From Pseudomonadota bacterium (GTDB lineage: Bacteria; Pseudomonadota; Alphaproteobacteria; Rhizobiales; Beijerinckiaceae), in NCBI GenBank assembly GCA_021812505.1, contig JAKANG010000116.1:1-5932 (forward strand): DNA of 5,932 nucleotides, in the 5' to 3' direction. Numbering within the stretch: the stretch's first letter is position 1; each line of letters starts with the position of its first letter. The notes under the pieces are model-generated. The model was not told the DNA's origin. It made no database searches and saw only the letters and a list, made by a program, of their open reading frames with translations. The translations under genes and the position numbers were made by a program. Positions 1-5,695 of this stretch are shown here, one piece after another.

Positions 1-1500
1 GGCGCCGCGCAGGAGAATGGTCATGCCCAGCGGGCGGCCGGTGGCGACCGAGTCCGTCCACAGATCGAAAATGGCGGACAGGCTGTCGGGCTCGACATAG
101 GACATCCAGCCCAGATGGGCCGGCTGGTCGGGCGGGGCGCCGGTATAATCGTACCAGCGTTCGTTGAACCAGGTGATTTCGCCCTCGGGCGAGGCGATCC
201 AGACCAGTTGCGGAATGGCGTTGGCGAGCGAGCGGAAATTCTTTTCGCTCTCGCGCAGGGCGTTTTCCGCGGCGCGCGGCCGGGTGATGTCGAGAAGCGT
301 GACGAAAATGCGCAGCGGCGCGCCGCTCGCGTCGATTTCGCTGCTCCAGACGCTTTCGATCCAGCGCTCCTGGCTGTCGTCGCCGATCACGCGATATTCG
401 ATCCGGCCGCTCGCGACGCCTTTGAGGCATTGCTGAATGGCCAGGGCCGCGCGGCGGCGGTCGTCCGGGGGCACATGGTCGAGGAGCCCGTTGACCACCT
501 CGTCCATTGCGCGGCCCTCGGGCGGCGTCGCGGGCGAATAGCCAAGGACCCGCGCGAAATTGTCGGCGACATGGACGCGGCTCCCGGTCATGTCGAATTC
601 GACATAGGTCAGGCCGCCCGCGTCGGCGGCGTGGCGCAGGCGGGTTTGGCTCTGGCGCAGCGCGGCCTCGCTTTCCAGAAGCGCCAGTTCGGCGCGCTTG
701 CGTTCGGTGATGTCCGTGCGGATGGCGACGAATTGCCGGATGCGGCGGCGTTCATCGAGGAAAGGCACGATGGTGGTGTCGACCCAATAGTGGGAGCCGT
801 CCTTGGCGGCGTTGCAGACCTCCCCGCGCCACACTTCGCCCGATGTGATCGTGGTCCACATCCGGCCGTAAAAATCCCCGGATTGGACGCCCGATTTCAT
901 GATCCGGTGATTCTGGCCGAGCAATTCGTCGCGCGCATATTGGGAAATGGCGCAGAATTTGTCGTTGGCGTAAGTGATCGCGCCATTCTGGTCGGTCACT
1001 TCGACGATGGCGTGTTCGTCAAGCGCGGAAATTCGCGTCTGAAGCTCCAGACGCGCCTCGGCGGCGCGCAATTCGCGGAAATTGCGATGGAGCGCCTCTG
1101 CCGCGAAGGCGACGGCGAGGCCGCACAGAACGAACACCAGCAGCGCCGGGCCGTCGAAGGGCGCGTCGAGCGCATGGGCCAGCGCCTCGGCGCCGACGCC
1201 GCCGAGGATCAGCGCCGTAAGGCCGGCGCGATATCCGCCCGCCAGGGCCGCGGCGATCACCGCCGGGTAGAACGCCAGGAACGGCGACGAGGCGGCTCCG
1301 GCCGCGATCAGGCCCGCCTGGCCGGCGAAGCCCGACGAAGCGGCGCCGAGTCCGACGCCGAGGGGAAAGGCGAACGGCGCCTGGCGGCGCCTGGCGGCGA
1401 TGCGGGCGAGCAGCGCCCTGGACGCGGCCAGCCATCCGGCGTCCTGGTCGGGATCGTCGCGATCGCCGGCAGCGAATTCAGATTGCGCCTCATGCCGCAC
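1..1500 (-). CDS. Membrane-anchored multi-PAS sensor protein (C-terminus outside window), probably a sensor kinase
   Basis: An open frame runs on the minus strand from a GTG at 1498-1500 to the window edge: 500 codons and no stop. GTG is chosen because AGG lies six bases upstream and no in-frame ATG fits; the ATG at 1491-1493 is in another frame that stops early. Residues about 42-132 are hydrophobic, with several membrane segments resembling the DUF4118-type sensor module of KdpD-like kinases. Three PAS domains follow. PAS1 (about 158-267) has the typical NHRIMKSG and EVWRGE motifs, the AKDGSHYWVDTTIVPF stretch, and ends in DITERKRAE. PAS2 (about 287-405) ends in DITRPRA. PAS3 starts near residue 421 with IPQLVWIASPEGEITWFNERW and is cut by the window edge. 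It probably senses a signal at the inner membrane. PAS3 of this type usually precedes a histidine kinase, often of the HWE class, but a cyclic-di-GMP output is possible because the output domain is not visible. Confidence 0.9.
   Translation of the reverse strand, partial: MRHEAQSEFAAGDRDDPDQDAGWLAASRALLARIAARRRQAPFAFPLGVGLGAASSGFAGQAGLIAAGAASSPFLAFYPAVIAAALAGGYRAGLTALILGGVGAEALAHALDAPFDGPALLVFVLCGLAVAFAAEALHRNFRELRAAEARLELQTRISALDEHAIVEVTDQNGAITYANDKFCAISQYARDELLGQNHRIMKSGVQSGDFYGRMWTTITSGEVWRGEVCNAAKDGSHYWVDTTIVPFLDERRRIRQFVAIRTDITERKRAELALLESEAALRQSQTRLRHAADAGGLTYVEFDMTGSRVHVADNFARVLGYSPATPPEGRAMDEVVNGLLDHVPPDDRRRAALAIQQCLKGVASGRIEYRVIGDDSQERWIESVWSSEIDASGAPLRIFVTLLDITRPRAAENALRESEKNFRSLANAIPQLVWIASPEGEITWFNERWYDYTGAPPDQPAHLGWMSYVEPDSLSAIFDLWTDSVATGRPLGMTILLRGA
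1376..1399. repeat. 2.4 copies of a 10-bp direct repeat inside the sensor gene
   Basis: The unit GGCGCCTGGC occurs twice in exact tandem, followed by four bases of a third copy. It lies within codons about 34-41 of the minus-strand sensor gene, just before the membrane segments. The unit length is not a multiple of three, so gain or loss of one copy would shift the reading frame. Two copies are few for a phase-variable tract, and an arginine/alanine-rich coding stretch can give this by chance. Confidence 0.5.
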
Positions 1501-1591
1501 GCTACACCTGCCCAAATGGCTCAACAAAAATTCGCGCGATCGAAAAAACGAGCTTAATGTAACGGCTCGTAGTCCGGAAATTTTTATTTTT

Positions 1592-1597
1592 ATTATA
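1592..1597 (-). promoter_or_regulatory. Candidate -10 element for the sensor gene
   Basis: The minus strand reads TATAAT, a perfect match to the sigma-70 -10 consensus, inside an AT-rich island 92 bases upstream of the GTG start. No good -35 hexamer is found at 16-18 bases; that position is occupied by the repeat at 1605-1623. This pattern suits an activator-dependent promoter, but in AT-rich DNA the match could be chance. Confidence 0.45.
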
Positions 1598-1604
1598 TGT
1601 CCCC

Positions 1605-1649
1605 GCAAATCCCAAATTATTGATATCCGCGCAGATCCCAAACTGTTGA
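1605..1649. repeat. Two direct repeats with 26-bp period, candidate tandem operator
   Basis: GCAAATCCCAAATTATTGA at 1605-1623 and GCAGATCCCAAACTGTTGA at 1631-1649 match at 16 of 19 positions, with a start-to-start spacing of 26 bases. The preceding four bases also match at three positions. Relative to a transcription start placed about seven bases past the TATAAT on the minus strand, the two copies are centred near -29 and -55. This is a typical place for a tandem activator or repressor site of the sensor gene. The binding protein is not known. Confidence 0.45.
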
Positions 1650-1713
1650 GGCCAGGATGGCGCAAACGGCGCCGGGGCGCGCGTCGGCGGAAAGCGCGCA
1701 GGCGAACACTATG

Positions 1714-1728
1714 AAATGAAATTCATTT
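1714..1728. promoter_or_regulatory. 15-base palindrome, Fur-like operator candidate
   Basis: The arms AAATGA and TCATTT are perfect inverted repeats around AAT. The inner AATGAAATTCATT differs at 2 of 13 positions from the core of the enterobacterial Fur box AATGATAATCATT. It lies 159-173 bases upstream of the transporter start, in GC-rich surroundings where such an AT-rich palindrome stands out. Alphaproteobacterial Fur and Irr sites often differ from the E. coli box, so the assignment is weak. Confidence 0.25.
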
Positions 1729-1886
1729 GCCTGACGGCGCGTCCTCGCGCTAGAGGAGCGGCAGCCAGCCAGGTTTTTCCGGAAGACGCGGGCCGTTTTT
1801 TGGAGAAACAATCCTGCCACGACCGGGAACCCGGGTGGGAAATCCTTGGCGCGCCAATGGTTTTCCGCGCGGTCAGGGACGATCCG

Positions 1887-3092
1887 ATGAACGCAACCGA
1901 GCTTCGCGCCACCATTTCGCTCGCCGCGATCTTCGCGACGCGGCTGCTCGGACTGTTCATGATCTATCCGATCTTCGCGCAATATGCGCGCGGCTTGTCC
2001 GGCGCCGACGACAGGATGATTGGCCTGGCGCTCGGGGCCTATGGGCTGACCCAGGGCCTGCTGCAAATTCCCTTAGGGATGCTCTCCGACCGCATCGGCC
2101 GCAAGAAGGTGATCGTCGGTGGCCTGCTCCTGTTCGGGTTAGGCAGCGTCGTGGCGGCCATGTCCACATCGATCGACGGCGTTCTGCTCGGGCGAATCCT
2201 GCAGGGCGCTGGCGCCATCGGATCGTCGGTTCTGGCGATGGTGGCCGATCTCACCCGCGAGGGGGTGCGCACGCGCGCCATGGCCGTGGTTGGAATCACC
2301 ATCGGATTCTCCTTCGCGATCGCCGTTCTCGTCGGTCCGCCGCTCGCCGCCGCCGCCGGCCTTTCCGGCATGTTCTGGGCGACCGCCGGCTTCGCGCTCG
2401 TGGGCGTCGCGATCGCGCTGTTCGTCACACCGACGCCCGATCGCGCCGTCGCGCGCGGCGTCAGCAGGGCGACGTTCAAGCGGGTTTTGCAGGACAGCGA
2501 ATTGCTGCGGCTCGATTTCTCGGTTTTCATCCTCCACGCCATTCTGACGGCGAGTTTTCTGATCATCCCGATGGCGTTGCATCAGGCATTGGGACTGACG
2601 GCGGCGGGCGAGTGGAAATTCTATCTGCCGGTCATGGGCGGCGCCATGGCGCTGATGGTTCCGGCGGTCATCGTCGCCGAGACCCGCGGGCGGATGAAGG
2701 AAGTTTTCGTCGCCGCGATCGCCACGATTCTGGCGAGTCAGGCGGTTCTCGCCGGCGCGCCGGCGAGCGGCGCGGCCGCCGTGGGCGCGATGATCCTGTT
2801 TTTCACCGCCTTCAACGTCATGGAGGCGATCCTGCCGTCGCTGGTGACCAAATTCGCGCCTTCCGCCGCCAAGGGCGCGGCGACTGGCGTCTTTTCCAGT
2901 TCGCAATTCGTCGGCATTTTCGTCGGCGGCGCCGCCGGGGGCTGGATGCATCATGTCAAGGGCGCTTCCGGCGTGCTTGGCCTGACCGTCGCGCTGTCCC
3001 TGATCTGGCTCGCCGTCGCGGCCTTCATGCCGCGTCCCCCGCAGCGCCGGCGCCAATTGGACGCCGTCCAGGCCGGGGTCGAGAAGGCCTGA
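1887..3092 (+). CDS. yajR: YajR-type major facilitator superfamily transporter, without the C-terminal YAM domain
   Basis: The product of 401 residues is an inner-membrane MFS transporter with about 12 predicted membrane segments. It follows E. coli YajR closely through its length: the N-terminal RLLGLFMIYPIF segment, the signature motif A GMLSDRIGRKK (about 64-74), LGRILQGAGAIGSS and the ADLTRE stretch (about 101-125), and the FNVMEAILPSL plus SSSQFVG region (about 305-345). The physiological substrate of YajR is not firmly established; a proton-coupled drug or metabolite export role is usually assumed. ATG 1887 is chosen because AGGG lies eight bases upstream and the residue context matches YajR; upstream in-frame ATGs at 1716 and 1857 add non-conserved, polar sequence. 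E. coli YajR has about 454 residues and ends in a soluble ferredoxin-like YAM domain. Here only a short basic tail follows the last membrane segment. The gene is divergent from the sensor gene and followed by a small gene 103 bases on. Confidence 0.92.
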   Translation: MNATELRATISLAAIFATRLLGLFMIYPIFAQYARGLSGADDRMIGLALGAYGLTQGLLQIPLGMLSDRIGRKKVIVGGLLLFGLGSVVAAMSTSIDGVLLGRILQGAGAIGSSVLAMVADLTREGVRTRAMAVVGITIGFSFAIAVLVGPPLAAAAGLSGMFWATAGFALVGVAIALFVTPTPDRAVARGVSRATFKRVLQDSELLRLDFSVFILHAILTASFLIIPMALHQALGLTAAGEWKFYLPVMGGAMALMVPAVIVAETRGRMKEVFVAAIATILASQAVLAGAPASGAAAVGAMILFFTAFNVMEAILPSLVTKFAPSAAKGAATGVFSSSQFVGIFVGGAAGGWMHHVKGASGVLGLTVALSLIWLAVAAFMPRPPQRRRQLDAVQAGVEKA

Positions 3093-3142
3093 CGACGTCC
3101 GATTTTCCGCGTAGCCTCTGGCGGTTGGGCCAGGGCCGTCCC

Positions 3143-3171
3143 TATATTTCGCGGGCGCGCGTTTTCGCGCG
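3143..3171 (+). promoter_or_regulatory. Possible -10 element and leader hairpin of the glycine-zipper gene
   Basis: TATATT at 3143-3148 could serve as a -10 element for the small gene at 3196; no good -35 hexamer sits at the usual distance. It is followed by CGCGCG-TTTT-CGCGCG (3156-3171), a six-pair GC hairpin in the presumed leader. The small gene may instead be read through from the transporter, since the gap shows no U-tract terminator. Confidence 0.25.
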
Positions 3172-3195
3172 GTCAACGGGGAACGGGGCGAGCTC

Positions 3196-3447
3196 ATGAA
3201 ACGGACAAAAATCGGCGCGGTTCTCGCCATTTGCGGCGTCGCGGCGCTCGCGGCGACCAACGTCGAGGCGAAGGGCTGCATTCGTGGCGCGGTCGCGGGC
3301 GGCCTCGCTGGCCACGCGGTCCACCATGGGGTCATCGGCGCGGTCGCCGGATGCGTCGCCGCGCGGCATTATTACAAGGCAAAGGCGAAGCAGGAACAGC
3401 AGCAGGGCGCTCCGGTTGCCGCGCCAGCGCCCGCCGCGGCGCAATGA
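3196..3447 (+). CDS. Small exported glycine-zipper protein
   Basis: The product has 83 residues. It begins with a typical Sec signal peptide: basic MKRTK, then a hydrophobic core, with likely cleavage after VEA (residue 25). The mature part of about 58 residues starts KGC and contains a glycine-zipper helix (GAVAGGLAGHAVHHGVIGAV, about 31-50). It ends in a charged then Ala/Pro-rich tail, probably disordered. Two cysteines (28 and 53) flank the zipper and could form a disulfide in the periplasm. Short proteins of this pattern are widespread in alphaproteobacteria and are annotated as hypothetical or glycine-zipper proteins; the function is unknown, and a role in the envelope or membrane is inferred. 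GGGG seven bases before the ATG supports the start. The gene points in the same direction as the transporter and converges on glnA. Confidence 0.85.
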   Translation: MKRTKIGAVLAICGVAALAATNVEAKGCIRGAVAGGLAGHAVHHGVIGAVAGCVAARHYYKAKAKQEQQQGAPVAAPAPAAAQ

Positions 3448-3461
3448 GCTGAAGACCAAAC

Positions 3462-3490
3462 AAAAAAGGCGGCCAATTCGGCCGCCCTTT
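3462..3490. terminator. Intrinsic terminator between convergent genes, strongest for glnA
   Basis: GGCGGCC (3468-3474), loop AATTC and GGCCGCC (3480-3486) form a perfect seven-pair GC stem. Six A residues at 3462-3467 become a U6 tract for the minus-strand glnA transcript, an ideal intrinsic terminator 25 bases past the glnA stop. For the plus-strand gene the trailing CTTTCG is a weaker U-tract, so termination may work in both directions. Confidence 0.9.
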
Positions 3491-3510
3491 CGCATTCCCC
3501 GAGCAAGAGC

Positions 3511-4920
3511 TCAGTAGGAATAATACATGTCGAATTCGACCGGGTGCGGCGTCATTTCCATGCGATAGACATCGGCCATCTTCAGCTCGATATAGCTGTC
3601 GATGAAGTCGTCGTTGAACACGTCGCCGGCCTTGAGGAAGGCGCGGTCCTTGTCGAGGCTGGCGAGGGCTTCGCGCAAAGATCCGCAAACCGTCGGGATC
3701 TTCTTCAGCTCGCGCGGCGGCAGGTCATAGAGGTCCTTGTCCATCGCCGGGCCGGGATCGATCTTGTTCTTGATGCCGTCGAGGCCGGCCATCAGCATGG
3801 CCGCGAAAGCGAGATAGGGATTGGCGGTCGGATCGGGGAAGCGGACCTCGATGCGCTTGGCCTTGGGGTTGTTGGTCCACGGAATGCGGCAGGAGGCCGA
3901 GCGGTTGCGCGCCGAATAGGCGAGCAGGACCGGCGCCTCGAAGCCCGGGACCAGACGCTTGTACGAATTGGTCGAGGGATTGGTGAAGGCGTTCAAGGCC
4001 TTGGCGTGCTTGATGATGCCGCCGATGTACCACAGGCATTCCTGGCTGAGGTCGGCGTATTTGTTGCCGGCCATGACCGGCTTGCCGCCCTTCCAGATCG
4101 ACTGGTGGACATGCATGCCCGAGCCGTTGTCGCCATAGATCGGCTTCGGCATGAAGGTCGCGGTCTTGCCATAGGAATGGGCGACCATGTGGATCGCGTA
4201 TTTATAGATCTGCAGGTGGTCGGCCATGGTGGTCAGCGTGCCGAACTTGAGGCCGAGTTCGTGCTGGGCCGAGGCCACTTCGTGGTGGTGCTTCTCGACA
4301 TGCGCGCCCATGGCCGCCATGGCCGCGAGCATTTCGCCGCGCATGTCCTGGGCGGAGTCGACCGGCGGGACCGGGAAATAGCCGCCCTTGGTGCGGACGC
4401 GGTGGCCCAGGTTGCCGCCCTCATAGGGGGTGTCGGAATTGGTCGGCAGTTCGGACGAATCGAGGATGAAGCCGGTGTTATAGGGATCGGCCTTGAAGCG
4501 CACGTCGTCGAAGACGAAGAATTCGGCTTCCGGGCCGAAATAGGCGGTGTCGCCGATGCCGCTGTTCTTGAGATAGGCTTCGGCCTTCTTGGCGATGCCG
4601 CGCGGATCGCGGTGATAGGGCTCGCCGGTCAGCGGTTCGAGAACGTCGCAGACGATGGACAGGGTCGAGGCCGAGAAGAAGGGGTCGATGGTGGCGGTGG
4701 CCGGATCGGGCATGAGCTTCATGTCGGATTCATTGATCGCCTTCCAGCCGGAGATCGACGAGCCGTCGAACATCTGGCCTTCGGAGAAGAATTCCTCATC
4801 GACGAGCGAAATGTCGAAGGTCACATGCTGCCATTTGCCGCGCGGATCGGTGAAGCGGAGGTCGACGTATTGAATTTCTTCGCTTTTGATGCGCTCAAGC
4901 AGTTTTTTCGCGAGTGTCAT
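3511..4920 (-). CDS. glnA: Glutamine synthetase type I (GSI-beta), adenylylation-regulated
   Basis: The 469-residue product is a full-length glutamine synthetase, making glutamine from glutamate, ammonia and ATP in the cytoplasm as a dodecamer. Visible family features are FDGSSISGW (51-59), the metal-binding GPEAEFF (129-135), [10 protein letters not shown] (265-274), the glutamate loop [11 protein letters not shown] (321-331), [11 protein letters not shown] (337-347) and [15 protein letters not shown] (358-372). DKDLYDLPP (394-402) carries the adenylylation tyrosine, Tyr398, marking the GSI-beta class controlled by GlnE and PII. The length and the ending YYSY are typical of proteobacterial GlnA. 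The start at 4918-4920 ([11 protein letters not shown]) is chosen because GAAAGG lies seven bases upstream and the family begins there; the open frame further upstream is not conserved-looking. It is followed by a strong terminator. In many alphaproteobacteria glnB sits just upstream of glnA, but here it does not. Confidence 0.98.
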   Translation of the reverse strand: MTLAKKLLERIKSEEIQYVDLRFTDPRGKWQHVTFDISLVDEEFFSEGQMFDGSSISGWKAINESDMKLMPDPATATIDPFFSASTLSIVCDVLEPLTGEPYHRDPRGIAKKAEAYLKNSGIGDTAYFGPEAEFFVFDDVRFKADPYNTGFILDSSELPTNSDTPYEGGNLGHRVRTKGGYFPVPPVDSAQDMRGEMLAAMAAMGAHVEKHHHEVASAQHELGLKFGTLTTMADHLQIYKYAIHMVAHSYGKTATFMPKPIYGDNGSGMHVHQSIWKGGKPVMAGNKYADLSQECLWYIGGIIKHAKALNAFTNPSTNSYKRLVPGFEAPVLLAYSARNRSASCRIPWTNNPKAKRIEVRFPDPTANPYLAFAAMLMAGLDGIKNKIDPGPAMDKDLYDLPPRELKKIPTVCGSLREALASLDKDRAFLKAGDVFNDDFIDSYIELKMADVYRMEMTPHPVEFDMYYSY

Positions 4921-4974
4921 TTTACGGCCTTTCAGCGATGGAATAGATGGCGGAAGACATGAGCAACGGTTGGA

Positions 4975-4991
4975 CGCACACGCATCGTGCG
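4975..4991. promoter_or_regulatory. NtrC-like palindrome upstream of glnA
   Basis: CGCAC, seven bases, GTGCG is a perfect inverted repeat about 55-71 bases upstream of the glnA start codon. Each half differs at one position from the NtrC half-site pattern TGCAC-N7-GTGCA. glnA is a classic NtrC target, which favours the reading. Against it, no sigma-54 promoter (GG-N10-GC) was found downstream, and the site is closer to the gene than usual NtrC enhancers. Confidence 0.3.
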
Positions 4992-5044
4992 CCTGACAGC
5001 ACAGCCGCCAACTCACGCAGAATTCGAAGACTTGCTGGGCGGAG

Positions 5045-5075
5045 CAAGAATGCCTCGGGCTATTCTTGGGCATTC
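5045..5075 (-). promoter_or_regulatory. Two overlapping, mutually exclusive hairpins in the glnA upstream region
   Basis: On the minus strand GAATGCC (5069-5075) is perfectly complementary to GGCATTC (5048-5054), and the adjoining CAAGAAT (5062-5068) is perfectly complementary to ATTCTTG (5045-5051). Both seven-pair stems need the shared ATTC, so only one can form at a time. There is no U-tract, so it is not a simple intrinsic terminator. It starts at the TGA of the short open frame upstream and lies about 125 bases before glnA. Confidence 0.4.
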
Positions 5076-5137
5076 AGTCGAGTCCAATGTCGACCAAAAG
5101 CCGTTCAAGCTCGTACGGATTCCTGCCGTCGGCCGCG

Positions 5138-5206
5138 TCAGGTCCAGACGGGATCGGTGATGTGATGGGGAGCAGCGACGGCGATCAGCGTTGCGTCCAC
5201 GTTCAT
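5138..5206 (-). CDS. Short open frame (22 codons) behind fluoride riboswitch B, possibly frameshifted
   Basis: The frame begins at ATG 5204-5206 with GAGG seven bases upstream and encodes MNVDATLIAV, then AAPHHITDPVWT, ending at TGA 5138-5140. The start is supported by its ribosome binding site and by the leader, in which that site can be paired off by an upstream strand. The product is not recognised, has no membrane segment and is not CrcB or CLC-F. The stop reads ACC-TGA-C. One base further the next frame is open for 21 more codons (DAADGRN, PYELERLLVDIGLD) to a TGA at 5074-5076, and that stretch looks protein-like. The whole could be a 43-residue protein broken by one extra base, a programmed +1 frameshift at UGA-C, or a leader peptide. 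No homologue is known to me. Confidence 0.4.
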   Translation of the reverse strand: MNVDATLIAVAAPHHITDPVWT

Positions 5207-5213
5207 GGCGGCG

Positions 5214-5287
5214 CCTCAATACGTTGGCCGAGCTGAGGAAAATGCGCGCAGCGAATCCTCAATCGGACACAGTGGTCGATTGCAGGA
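5214..5287 (-). promoter_or_regulatory. Expression platform of fluoride riboswitch B (translational switch)
   Basis: Three competing helices can be drawn from exact complementarity. (i) TCCT-G-CAATCG (5277-5287) with CGATTG-AGGA (5256-5265): ten pairs and one bulged G, using part of the aptamer's pseudoknot strand. (ii) TGAGGA (5256-5261) with TCCTCA (5234-5239). (iii) CCTCA (5234-5238) with TGAGG (5214-5218), which contains the ribosome binding site of the frame at 5206. Without fluoride, (i) and (iii) can form together and hide the site. With fluoride bound, the aptamer holds its strand, (ii) forms and the site is freed. This ON-switch model is inferred from pairing only; no U-tract terminator is present. 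Confidence 0.6.
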
Positions 5288-5327
5288 GTCATCAGCCGAA
5301 CGGCGGTTTTGGGGAACCCCATCCCCA
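5282..5327 (-). promoter_or_regulatory. Fluoride riboswitch (crcB motif) aptamer B
   Basis: The minus strand fits the crcB-motif fluoride riboswitch from end to end. P1 is TGGGG (5323-5327) with CCCCA (5310-5314), closing the conserved loop ATGGGGTT. The linker AAACC follows, then the P2 hairpin GCC-GTTC-GGC (5295-5304), then the hallmark GCTGATGACTCCTGC. The pseudoknot can form between loop GGGGT (5316-5320) and ACTCC (5285-5289), five pairs including one wobble. The family binds a fluoride ion through three magnesium ions and turns on fluoride-defence genes. Here the downstream frame is an unrecognised 22-codon one, with glnA beyond. A second copy lies at 5744-5791. Confidence 0.88.
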
Positions 5328-5336
5328 TGGCGGCAA

Positions 5337-5365
5337 TACTTAAGCGGAGACCTTGACGACGTCAA
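5337..5365 (-). promoter_or_regulatory. Candidate promoter of riboswitch B transcript
   Basis: TTGACG (5360-5365) matches the -35 consensus at five of six positions. After 17 bases comes TAAGTA (5337-5342), a poor -10 match. The implied transcription start, near 5330, falls just before the aptamer at 5327, which supports the placement. Confidence 0.4.
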
Positions 5366-5480
5366 CAACGCTTTCGCCGCAGCCGTCACCATCCGACAAA
5401 TCAAGCTTCAGTTCAATCCGCCCGAGCGCAAAAGTCTTTGTTGCGACCGCCCCTCAAAGGCGCGTCTTGTCAGCGCTCAT
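5340..5480 (-). pseudogene. Possible remnant coding frame with an internal TGA
   Basis: From ATG 5478-5480 the minus strand reads MSADKTRL, a TGA at 5454-5456, then 37 open codons (GAVATKTFALGRIELKLDL, SDGDGCGESVVDVVKVSA) to TAA at 5340-5342. The second part has a protein-like composition but no start codon of its own. No ribosome binding site precedes the ATG, which overlaps the end of the frame at 5470-5688. It may be the displaced C-terminal part of a decayed gene behind riboswitch A. It also covers the -35 element of the riboswitch B promoter. Evidence is composition only. Confidence 0.2.
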
Positions 5481-5688
5481 GCCGTCGAAGCGACGCCCCA
5501 GGCTCGCTTTCCAGCAAGCAGTTATCGATATTTCCGCGCCTGCGGCGCTTGCCTCTGATCGTCACGTTTTTCGCGCCGGCGACCCGCGTCGCCGGACGCG
5601 CCACTGCTTGTCGACAATCGATGGGCGCGACGCCGTCGGCTGCGACCGACGTCAGATTGAGACAAAACTTTGCGGGCTCAGCAATCAT
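5470..5688 (-). CDS. Hypothetical small basic protein behind fluoride riboswitch A
   Basis: The frame of 72 codons starts at ATG 5686-5688, with GGAGA seven bases upstream, and ends at TGA 5470-5472. The start is chosen over an upstream in-frame ATG at 5754, which lies inside the riboswitch aptamer. The product begins MIAEPAKFCLNLTSVAADG, has a GC-rich third codon position in its middle part and an RGKRRRRGN basic patch near residue 50. There is no membrane segment, so it is not a CrcB or CLC-F fluoride exporter, and I do not recognise it. The last third loses coding character, which fits either a small basic protein or a gene frameshifted near residue 50. Position just after a fluoride riboswitch suggests a role, present or past, in the fluoride response. 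Confidence 0.4.
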   Translation of the reverse strand: MIAEPAKFCLNLTSVAADGVAPIDCRQAVARPATRVAGAKNVTIRGKRRRRGNIDNCLLESEPGASLRRHER

Positions 5689-5695
5689 GGCGTTT

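Larger units (their letters stand above)
1501..1886. other. Divergent intergenic region between sensor and transporter genes
   Basis: This region of 386 bases separates two divergently transcribed genes. The part at about 1555-1625 is clearly AT-rich against the GC-rich surroundings and holds the candidate sensor-gene promoter and the tandem repeat. The right half holds a 15-base palindrome at 1714-1728 and the transporter ribosome binding site. Open frames that cross it on both strands look like extensions or shadows of the flanking genes. No further gene is supported. Confidence 0.7.

Noticed and set aside
115..1557. Plus-strand open frame of 480 codons
   Set aside because: It is the antisense shadow of the minus-strand PAS sensor, whose translation shows clear PAS motifs; this one shows no recognisable domain.
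3116..3135. Seven-pair hairpin after the transporter gene as a terminator
   Set aside because: The stem (CCTCTGGC with GCCAGGG) is real but no U-tract follows, so intrinsic termination is not supported.
1835..3335. Long frames overlapping the transporter (plus 1835-3199, minus 2139-3335)
   Set aside because: Arg/Gly/Asp-rich shadows typical of GC-rich genes; the YajR match in the third frame is decisive.
3544..4962. Plus-strand frame of 472 codons over glnA
   Set aside because: Antisense shadow of an unmistakable glutamine synthetase.
4951..5060. Sigma-54 promoter for glnA
   Set aside because: No GG-N10-GC pair with TGGCAC/TTGC character was found on the minus strand in this stretch.
4921..5073. 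N-terminal extension of glnA from ATG 5073
   Set aside because: The family starts at MTLAKKLL with a good ribosome binding site; the extension is Cys/Ser-rich and covers the leader hairpins.
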